From contig CAMQYB010000048.1 in the NCBI GenBank assembly GCA_947039055.1, positions 1 to 10,655 on the forward strand: 10,655 bases of DNA, written 5' to 3'. This stretch comes from an uncultured Deferribacteraceae bacterium (GTDB lineage: Bacteria > Chrysiogenota > Deferribacteres > Deferribacterales > Mucispirillaceae). Below, one piece after another: positions 1-5,954 of the stretch. Both the position numbers and the translations under genes were made by a program. The notes below the pieces were generated by a model. It had not been told where the DNA came from, did no database searches, and saw nothing but the letters and a program-made list of their open reading frames with translations. Numbering within the stretch: the stretch's first letter is position 1; each line of letters opens with the position of its first letter.

Positions 1-329
1 TCAACAGTTTTCCAAGTACCAGGTGTTGTAAAGAGAAAACTTAATGTACCTAGAAAAATAAAAGATGCAGCAGTTCCTGCAAAAGCACCTATTTTAGGAA
101 ATTTAAGTGATGCGATAAGTCCTATAGCTGTTATGATTTCTACTGATCCGATAAGACGTGATGCTCCTTGAACTGAAAAAATACTGTAGAGCCAACTCAT
201 AAGTGGAGAGTTTTCAACCATAGGTTTAATAGCCTCTGCCTCTGTTAATGTAAATTTAAATATCCCTATCCAAATGAGCGGAAGTACAACTCCTAATACG
301 GCAACCTTATAACCGATATCCTTAACCAT
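1..329 (-). CDS. DUF417 (YkgB/RclC-like) membrane protein, 3' end cut by window edge
   Basis: The frame opens at ATG 327-329 and runs without a stop off the left edge; 109 codons are visible. A ribosome binding site AAGGAA (336-341) lies 6 bases upstream. The translation carries the DUF417 hallmarks: WIGIFKF at residues 20-26, an EAxxIxPxVxNSPLM stretch at about 31-44, and SFLFTTPGTW at 97-106. Hydrophobic segments lie near residues 8-25, 59-75 and 80-101, so this is an inner-membrane protein. The best known family member is E. coli RclC, encoded in the reactive-chlorine resistance operon; its biochemical activity is not established. Compared with E. coli RclC as I recall it, the loop between NSPLM and the second membrane segment is short. 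It lies 96 bases after the peptidase gene, so it may have its own promoter. Family assignment is firm; a role in oxidant stress here is inference. Confidence 0.85.
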   Translation of the reverse strand, partial: MVKDIGYKVAVLGVVLPLIWIGIFKFTLTEAEAIKPMVENSPLMSWLYSIFSVQGASRLIGSVEIITAIGLIASLKFPKIGAFAGTAASFIFLGTLSFLFTTPGTWKTV

Positions 330-425
330 AAATCATTCCTTAAAACTTGTAAGGCTATTTTAGTGAAATAACTACTTATCTGTTTTTAATTATTTATAAA
401 ATATAGTTTATGTTTTATCTGTCCA

Positions 426-1481
426 CTATATTTTATATACATAATGATCTAGGTGAGAACTTAATAGTTCAGTTTGGTTATTTCTAATGAGTACCGTTTC
501 TTCAAGCCTTACTCCGAACTGTCCTGGAAGATAAATTCCAGGTTCTATTGTGAATACCATATTATTATCTAATACAGTGCTTTTTGATTTACTAAGATAT
601 GGTAGCTCATGCACATCTAAACCTATTCCGTGTCCAAGCGAATGATTAAAAAAATTGCCATACCCTGTAGAATCGATATACTCCCTTGCTACCTTATCAA
701 TATCAGAACTGTTTTTACCAACAGCTACTGCGTCAATCGCTTTTAGTAAAGCTGTCCTTACGATATCAATAATATCTAAAACATCGCTATTATTGCCATT
801 ATATACGACACGAGTATAATCAGAATTATATGTTGATCTACTGCCGAAATCTATTATTACAGGTTCAACATCGTCTATCACTTTGTCTGATGCGATACCG
901 TGAGGGAGTGCTCCTCTATGTCCTGATGCAACTATCGTATCAAAACTTTCTCCAACAGCACCCTCTGTTATAATGTTATATGCAAGTTCAGCAGCCCATG
1001 TACGTTCACTTTCACCAAACCTAAAATTGTCTATAGATTTTTTAAACGCTCTTGCAGATATGTCATACTGTTCTTTGATTAATTTTATTTCATCATTTTC
1101 TTTTGTTAATCTTGATTGAGTAATTAGATCAATTTTATCTATATCTACAGATAAGTTTAATGAACGCAACTCTTGATAAATTGAAAGTGATGATGTTGGT
1201 GGTATTAAAATACTTTTATATTTTTCCAATGATTTTAAAGCATCAGCATAGCTAGTTATAATATCTATTTTTACGTTGCTATTTTTAATTTCATCTTTTG
1301 ATTGAATTTCATATCGTGCATCGGTTAAAAATATTATTTCATCTTTCTCAACTATCAGATAAGCTGAGGAACCTGTGAAAGGTACAAGGTATGAAATTTC
1401 AACAATATTGCTAATAAAATAGGCACCATGAGATGTTTTTTCAAGCTGTTTTTGTAAGGCTTCTATCGCATTACTACGCAT
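426..1481 (-). CDS. Xaa-Pro aminopeptidase/dipeptidase (peptidase family M24B)
   Basis: A 351-residue cytoplasmic metallopeptidase that removes residues N-terminal to proline, or splits Xaa-Pro dipeptides. The N-terminal creatinase-like domain spans about residues 5-125 and the pita-bread M24 catalytic domain about 135-345. All five metal ligands of the family can be placed: D211 (IIDFGS), D221 (NSDYTR), H284 (LGHGIG), E313 (IEPGIY) and E327 (RLEETV). H194 (ALPHG) and H291 (VHELP) match the usual active-site histidines. The short length fits the PepP/PepQ-like group common in bacteria; sequence alone does not settle aminopeptidase P versus prolidase, so no symbol is given. The ATG lies 1 base after the aroQ stop, with AAGGAAG (1491-1497) inside the aroQ end, so the two genes are probably translationally coupled. 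This aroQ-peptidase adjacency recurs in many bacteria. Confidence 0.93.
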   Translation of the reverse strand: MRSNAIEALQKQLEKTSHGAYFISNIVEISYLVPFTGSSAYLIVEKDEIIFLTDARYEIQSKDEIKNSNVKIDIITSYADALKSLEKYKSILIPPTSSLSIYQELRSLNLSVDIDKIDLITQSRLTKENDEIKLIKEQYDISARAFKKSIDNFRFGESERTWAAELAYNIITEGAVGESFDTIVASGHRGALPHGIASDKVIDDVEPVIIDFGSRSTYNSDYTRVVYNGNNSDVLDIIDIVRTALLKAIDAVAVGKNSSDIDKVAREYIDSTGYGNFFNHSLGHGIGLDVHELPYLSKSKSTVLDNNMVFTIEPGIYLPGQFGVRLEETVLIRNNQTELLSSHLDHYVYKI

Positions 1482-1482
1482 A

Positions 1483-1923
1483 TTACTTTACTTCCTTCTT
1501 TGGCAGATGTACTAGGTAATCGATAGCAAGATAGTAAGAATACTCTTTAAACCCTGAAATAATTCCTATTGCAATATCTGATATATACGATGTATGTCTA
1601 AACTCTTCACGTGCAAATATATTAGATAAATGGACTTCAATAAACTCTGATTTCACAGATAGTAAAGCGTCTCTAATAGATATACTTGTGTGCGTTAATC
1701 CACCAAGGTTGAGTATTAGATGATCGTATTTTGTTGATTTATGAATGGTTTCAATAATTTCACCTTCATAATTTGATTGATAAAAATCAGTATATATATT
1801 GTGAGTTAATGCATAAGCCGTCACTTCTTTCTGTATATCTACATATTTTTTAACACCATATTTTTTCGGTTCTCTTATCCCAAGCATATTAAGATTTGGA
1901 CCATTTATAATCAAGACATCCAT
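1483..1923 (-). CDS. aroQ: 3-dehydroquinate dehydratase, type II
   Basis: A 146-residue enzyme, the normal length for type II dehydroquinase, which makes 3-dehydroshikimate from 3-dehydroquinate (third step of the shikimate pathway, cytoplasmic, usually a dodecamer). The motif GPNLNMLGIREP at 8-19 carries N10 and R17, and the catalytic Tyr is Y22. The QSNxEG motif is at 49-54. N72, G74-G75 and H78 (NLGGLTHTS) and D85 line the substrate pocket. E96-V-H98-L-S100 holds the catalytic His, with R105 and R109 following. These match the residues known from the Mycobacterium tuberculosis enzyme one for one. Leucine between N72 and G74, where Ala or Pro is usual, is a minor deviation. The ATG is preceded by AGAGGT (1933-1938) at 9 bases. 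The gene is separated from the upstream TPR gene by 206 bases and leads directly into the peptidase gene. Confidence 0.96.
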   Translation of the reverse strand: MDVLIINGPNLNMLGIREPKKYGVKKYVDIQKEVTAYALTHNIYTDFYQSNYEGEIIETIHKSTKYDHLILNLGGLTHTSISIRDALLSVKSEFIEVHLSNIFAREEFRHTSYISDIAIGIISGFKEYSYYLAIDYLVHLPKKEVK

Positions 1924-2129
1924 AGATTTTGTACCTCTTTAATTGTGGAAATATTATAATTGAACTCTCTTTTCTAGCTGTATAGATTAAAGATAGATTT
2001 AATGATAACTATTCCACGACTCCATTATAGGAGTTTATTTGTATTAGAGTATAAACTTTATTTTTTACGGTAGCAAGTAATAATTATGCTATTAATTAGT
2101 TTGATTGCAAGATGATTTGATGAATAGAT
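1924..2129 (-). promoter_or_regulatory. aroQ leader with candidate promoter and two overlapping dyads
   Basis: This is the longest gene-free stretch in the window. On the minus strand a perfect TATAAT (2024-2029) is flanked exactly by ACTCC and GGAGT arms (2019-2034), so the -10-like hexamer sits in the centre of a 16-base dyad. A second perfect 7-base inverted repeat, AGTTTAT/ATAAACT (2032-2038 and 2051-2057, 12-base spacer), shares three bases with the first. Another TATAAT on the minus strand lies at 1953-1958, near the start codon. No good TTGACA-like -35 stands at 16-18 bases from either. I see no GC-rich hairpin with a T-run that would end TPR transcription, and no open frame worth calling. 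A promoter for aroQ-peptidase somewhere here is plausible from gap size, but its exact position is a guess. Confidence 0.35.
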
Positions 2130-4286
2130 TTATTTATTCTTTTGAATTTCTTCTAATCTCTTCTCAAGCTTACTTATTAGTTTTTGATTTTTGATTTTTT
2201 TCTCATCTAATTGAGATATTTCTGGCAAGATAGCTGTATCATTAATATCAATTTTTTCGTCTATACCAAGAGTAGTACCTATATCATATTGGTGATTGAT
2301 AGTATCGTTTTGAGTACTCGATATATTTTCATTTACGCCTGTATCATTTAGATTAACTTCGGTATCACCTAGATCAATATCAGTATCATTTAGATTAACT
2401 TCGGTATCACTTAGATCAATATCAGTATCTGTTATATCATCTTGAATAGTAACTATCTCATCATCTACATTCGAGATATCATAATGTTCATTAGTTGGAT
2501 GTTCTTGAATATTTTCATCATTAAAATCGATTGTATCATCTGCTATGGTTGTGTCTAACTCTTCTTGAGTGATAATATTATCTATATTAAAAAGATCTTC
2601 ATTTTCTGATTTTTCAATATTGTATTTAAATTTCTGAATATTATTGAGAGCGTTTAACTCAGCATCACTTCCACTATTCTCATCACTTTCATCTATGTTT
2701 GTAGAAAAATTATCAGGAGTAGAGCTATCCTCAAACTTATAAGCGGATGCATCAATCTTATCTTTATCTGCTCCGAAGGTGTCAATATCGGTATTCACTG
2801 ATGAGAGTATCTCTGAGAATATATCCTCTTGATAAAAAGGAGATTCTTCACCTAAGTCTATAGATATAGCTTGATGAGAGGTGTCTTCATTTGATGGTAA
2901 ATATTCATCATCAATATTATCATTATCATCTATAGTAGAGCGAAAATGAGTATAATCTTCTGCTTGGTTATCGTTTTGGATATCGTATAAATTAACTAAG
3001 ATATTACCTGTACGATTATCAAGAAACAGGTCATCATCAAGTTGAAGAGGTTCACGACTTCTTGTAATTTCTTCAAGATCATCTGCAAGCCCTAATATAT
3101 CTGAACTATCTTTCATACTTGTTGTGTCATCAACCGCTTCAAGCAGGCTGGCTAACTCACTTTCTGGAGAGTTTTTTTTATCATTTCTATTAGCTGAACT
3201 GTTTTCTGTATTATAATTTTGTTGTTCGTTATCATCAAATGAGGTTGTATCCACAACTGATAGTAATGCTTTATATTCATCTTCAGATATGAGCTTTTCA
3301 TCTGGAATATTTTCTTCATCATCATTTGTATCTGTATCAGTAATATTAAAGTCAGTAATTTCAGAGTTAATATCATCACTATTAAGAGTATTTGTATCAA
3401 TGTTAGTAGAGTCTAAATCTTCTATATTAGTTTCGAGCAAATCGTCCAATTCATCAGAGAGATTATTCTCACTAATTTTTTCTTCGTATGCATCTATCTG
3501 TTTCATATCAATTCTATCAGTTGCATTTTTAGGTGTAGTTAGATTAATAGTTAGATTTTCTTTTACCTCTTGTTCAGATTCAACATATAGAGATGTGCTT
3601 GGTAGCTGCTCAACATCTTGTTTTTTATAGACAATGTTTTTGCTTACTTCTTCAAGTTGAGTTAAAGATGTGTCTATGAAATTATCGATATAATCTTCAT
3701 CAAATTTTGATTCATTGCCTTCAATATCTTTAGCTAGGTCTTCAATCATTAATTCAGCATTTTTAATACTTTGAGATATATCAGAAAAATTTGTTGCACC
3801 CTCAACATTATGTGTTTCTTTTTTAGGATTTTTATTTTTCATCGCAAGGATTTGGTCGAGATCAATACTCTCTCCAAGATCGTTTAAACTTTCTAAAAGC
3901 TCTTCATCTTCAGGTGCTAAGAAGTATGCAGCTTTATAATATTTTATAGCACCGTCATTATTATTTAACTGTCTCATCGTGAATGCTAACAGTTTAAGTG
4001 CTTTATAATTATCTTCATCTTCAGAGATAACTTCAAAAAGGATTTCTTTCGCTAGATCTAGTTCACCTAGATTAATATTTCCTTCTGCTAATAATGTTTT
4101 TGTTGGACAATGGCTTGGAAATATTAGTAAAGCAGCATTACATACAGCAACTGCCTCTTCATATTTCTCTAACTTTAGGTATGATAATGCTATCGGCAAA
4201 TGATATTTAGAAGTTTTTTTCTCTTCTAATTTATCAATGAAATAGCTAAGGTTTGACATATACCTTGCGTATACACGTTCGTCCAA
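2130..4286 (-). CDS. TPR protein with long acidic low-complexity tail and C-terminal coiled coil
   Basis: A 718-residue protein with no signal peptide or membrane segment. Three tetratricopeptide repeats are visible at about residues 27-59, 60-93 and 94-127, with the usual W/Y-A-G-A-P pattern in diverged form (for example LKLEKYEEAVAVCNAALLIFP). From about 160 to 690 the chain is dominated by D, E, N, S and T with few hydrophobics, so it is probably disordered and strongly acidic. Five seven-residue repeats of the type DTDIDLx/DTEVNLN occupy 620-654. The last 25 or so residues are basic and amphipathic, probably a coiled coil. The start is TTG at 4284-4286, backed by AGGTGAT (4290-4296). ATG 4257-4259 (residue 10) is the alternative but has a poor binding site. 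A TPR head on an acidic tail suggests a scaffold, loosely like gammaproteobacterial FimV, but there is no LysM domain or membrane anchor. Function unknown. Confidence 0.85.
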   Translation of the reverse strand: MDERVYARYMSNLSYFIDKLEEKKTSKYHLPIALSYLKLEKYEEAVAVCNAALLIFPSHCPTKTLLAEGNINLGELDLAKEILFEVISEDEDNYKALKLLAFTMRQLNNNDGAIKYYKAAYFLAPEDEELLESLNDLGESIDLDQILAMKNKNPKKETHNVEGATNFSDISQSIKNAELMIEDLAKDIEGNESKFDEDYIDNFIDTSLTQLEEVSKNIVYKKQDVEQLPSTSLYVESEQEVKENLTINLTTPKNATDRIDMKQIDAYEEKISENNLSDELDDLLETNIEDLDSTNIDTNTLNSDDINSEITDFNITDTDTNDDEENIPDEKLISEDEYKALLSVVDTTSFDDNEQQNYNTENSSANRNDKKNSPESELASLLEAVDDTTSMKDSSDILGLADDLEEITRSREPLQLDDDLFLDNRTGNILVNLYDIQNDNQAEDYTHFRSTIDDNDNIDDEYLPSNEDTSHQAISIDLGEESPFYQEDIFSEILSSVNTDIDTFGADKDKIDASAYKFEDSSTPDNFSTNIDESDENSGSDAELNALNNIQKFKYNIEKSENEDLFNIDNIITQEELDTTIADDTIDFNDENIQEHPTNEHYDISNVDDEIVTIQDDITDTDIDLSDTEVNLNDTDIDLGDTEVNLNDTGVNENISSTQNDTINHQYDIGTTLGIDEKIDINDTAILPEISQLDEKKIKNQKLISKLEKRLEEIQKNK
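2346..2429 (-). repeat. 42-base in-frame tandem duplication within the TPR gene
   Basis: Two adjacent 42-base units (2429-2388 and 2387-2346, minus strand) differ at one base, which changes Ser to Gly. Each encodes two heptads, DTDIDL(S/G) then DTEVNLN. Each unit is itself a diverged 21-base doubling, and a fifth, more decayed heptad (DTGVNEN) follows at 2345-2325. The phase is a multiple of three, so copy-number change would keep the frame. Confidence 0.9.
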
Positions 4287-4289
4287 ATA

Positions 4290-4296
4290 ATCACCT
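4290..4296 (-). promoter_or_regulatory. Ribosome binding site supporting a TTG start of the TPR gene
   Basis: The minus strand reads AGGTGAT with three bases before TTG 4284-4286. It pairs with the 3' part of the usual anti-Shine-Dalgarno sequence at the normal register. The only nearby ATG (4257-4259) has just AAGGT at two bases. This decides the TTG start. Confidence 0.7.
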
Positions 4297-4331
4297 ATTG
4301 ATTTTATTTATTCTTAAAGTTATTTTCTACT

Positions 4332-4358
4332 GTTATAGTATGATCGGCTATTTGTTAA
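4332..4358 (-). promoter_or_regulatory. Weak candidate promoter upstream of the TPR gene
   Basis: In the 76-base gap after aroB the minus strand has TTAACA (4353-4358, five of six bases of the -35 consensus) and TATAAC (4332-4337, five of six of the -10). The spacer is 15 bases, shorter than the preferred 17. In such AT-rich DNA this can arise by chance. The gene may instead be read through from aroB. Confidence 0.3.
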
Positions 4359-4362
4359 AATA

Positions 4363-5421
4363 TCAATCGTTAAAAATATTTATTAATGTTTCTGCATCTA
4401 TCTCTTCAACTATTCTGCCTATCATATTTTCATCAGTTAAGATAAGTGTGATACCGTTAGATGTAGATTTTTTATCTTTTAATAGTGCAGATAAAAATTT
4501 ATCTGTATTATTAATTTTGTACTTTGTTTGATAATTAAATTTTTCTAACATAGAGAAGATTTTTGTAAAAGCAACATCTGATATATATCCTTTTTCTACG
4601 CCATATTTCATCTCATATATCATACCAAGTGCTACAGCATACCCATGTGTTATCTGATTGTCAGAATCTATTTCTATTGCATGAGCGAGAGTGTGTCCAA
4701 AATTCAACAACATTCTTTTATTGGTTTCATAAGTATCTTCTTTTACGATATTAGATTTTAAAATGCATGATTGCTCAATAATTGTTAGTAGTAGTTCTTT
4801 ATCTCTATCGATTATTTTTTGTGAGTTTTCATATATCATATTAAAGAATTCAGCATCTGATATAGCAGCGACTTTAATAGTTTCTGCAAATCCATTTAGA
4901 AATTCATCATCGTTTAAAGTATCAAGAAAATTCATATCTATTATAACTTCTTTCGGTTGGTAGAAAGAGCCGATTATATTTTTTGCATCATCAAAATTGA
5001 TACCTGTTTTCCCACCTATTGATGAGTCAACCATTGATAGATATGTTGTTGGTACTTGAATGAAAGATATTCCTCTCATAAATATTGACGCAGCAAACCC
5101 TGTGATATCACCAGTTATTCCGCCACCAAGTGCGATTAATGTGCTTCCTCTTAGAGCATTATTTTTCGACAAAAATTCTTCTATTTTAATTAATTCTTTA
5201 AATGATTTATTTTTTTCATTTGCTGTAAAGATATAAACTCTTTCTTTATCGTACGGAAGTAATTTGCTATAAATTTTAGATATATTTTCATCGACAATAT
5301 ATAACGGATTGAGATTGTTTGTTTCATAGTAATTTAATTTCTCTTCAATGATAGATGATGAAAGAATAATATCGTAACTTAAATCTCTACTAACTATATC
5401 TTGTTTAATTAACTGAATCAT
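4363..5421 (-). CDS. aroB: 3-dehydroquinate synthase
   Basis: A 352-residue enzyme of normal length that turns DAHP into 3-dehydroquinate, the second shikimate-pathway step, using NAD and a divalent metal in the cytoplasm. The NAD-binding loop GGGITGDITGFAAS is at 99-112. The block QVPTTYLSMVDSSIGGKTG at 122-140 follows, with active-site K138, and then KNIIGSFYQP at 147-156. The metal ligands are E180 (FAETIK), H243 (NFGHTLAH) and H259 (THGYAVA). A Tyr replaces the Glu most often seen after HG, a tolerable variation. KDKK at 315-318 matches the conserved lysine motif in the C-terminal helical domain. The ATG (5419-5421) has AGGAGA (5427-5432) five bases upstream and lies inside the end of aroK, overlapping it by 17 bases. 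The aroK-aroB order is the common bacterial arrangement and points to coupled translation. Confidence 0.97.
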   Translation of the reverse strand: MIQLIKQDIVSRDLSYDIILSSSIIEEKLNYYETNNLNPLYIVDENISKIYSKLLPYDKERVYIFTANEKNKSFKELIKIEEFLSKNNALRGSTLIALGGGITGDITGFAASIFMRGISFIQVPTTYLSMVDSSIGGKTGINFDDAKNIIGSFYQPKEVIIDMNFLDTLNDDEFLNGFAETIKVAAISDAEFFNMIYENSQKIIDRDKELLLTIIEQSCILKSNIVKEDTYETNKRMLLNFGHTLAHAIEIDSDNQITHGYAVALGMIYEMKYGVEKGYISDVAFTKIFSMLEKFNYQTKYKINNTDKFLSALLKDKKSTSNGITLILTDENMIGRIVEEIDAETLINIFND

Positions 5422-5932
5422 TTACTTCTCCTAATATTACATCTATTACATTTTCAATAGTCATACTATCAGTGTTTATCATGATATCCGAGTTGATATA
5501 ATAGAATGCTCTTTTTTGTAGCAAGGTACTTATTTTATCTTCAAGATTGCTCCCTTCTAAAAGAGGTCTATTTCCACTATCGTTAGTTATTCTTTGAGCG
5601 ATAGTCGGGATAGATGCGATAAGAGATATTGTTGTGCCCATAGATTTTAATATTTCAAAATTATCTTTATATGTAACTGCTCCGCCACCAGTTGATATCA
5701 CATGGTTCTGTGTATCGGTTAAGCTATGAATAATTTCTCTTTCATACTCTCTAAATTGTTCTTCGCCAAATTTTTTAAATATTTGATCAATGCTTGTTTC
5801 ATATTTTTCTTCTAATAGGTTGTCGGTATCAATAAATACTTTACCTAGTTGGCTTGCAAGAAGTTTTCCGATAGTTGATTTTCCTGTTGCCATAAAGCCT
5901 ATGAAGATTATATTGCTACTGTTTATATTCAT
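5405..5932 (-). CDS. aroK: Shikimate kinase
   Basis: A 175-residue P-loop kinase that phosphorylates shikimate at the 3-hydroxyl with ATP (fifth pathway step). The Walker A motif GFMATGKS is at 12-19. Shikimate contacts are D35/D37 (IDTD), R61 (FREYE) and the GGGA stretch at 82-85. The lid arginine is R122 (GNRPLL), and R141 (KRAFYY) matches the C-terminal substrate arginine. I chose ATG 5930-5932 because AAAGAGAG (5941-5948) stands 8 bases upstream and because shikimate kinases normally begin only a few residues before the P-loop. A longer frame starting with GTG at 5963-5965 would add 11 residues and overlap the PBP gene by 11 bases; it has a poorly spaced binding site. The gene follows the PBP gene after 22 bases and overlaps aroB. 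Whether it is AroK or the isozyme AroL cannot be meaningfully separated here; a single kinase next to aroB is conventionally aroK. Confidence 0.95.
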   Translation of the reverse strand: MNINSSNIIFIGFMATGKSTIGKLLASQLGKVFIDTDNLLEEKYETSIDQIFKKFGEEQFREYEREIIHSLTDTQNHVISTGGGAVTYKDNFEILKSMGTTISLIASIPTIAQRITNDSGNRPLLEGSNLEDKISTLLQKRAFYYINSDIMINTDSMTIENVIDVILGEVNDSVN

Positions 5933-5954
5933 ACAAAATACTCTCTTTATAATA

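Noticed and set aside
2081..2098. TAATTA...TAATTA repeat after the TPR gene, considered as a terminator
   Set aside because: Each arm is self-complementary AT sequence with no GC stem or T-run; expected by chance in this base composition.
3152..3400. Second minus-strand frame inside the TPR gene, 82 codons, Ile/Leu/Met-rich
   Set aside because: An out-of-frame reading of repetitive GAT/AAT codons; composition is fully explained by the frame shift.
3289..3630. Open frame on the plus strand, 113 codons, Ser/Val-rich
   Set aside because: It is the antisense shadow of the acidic tail: Asp/Glu/Asn-rich codons read as Ser/Ile/Val on the other strand. No ribosome binding site or family resemblance.
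4253..4531. Plus-strand frame spanning the TPR-aroB gap
   Set aside because: Mostly antisense to aroB. The gap itself is better explained as the leader of the TPR gene.
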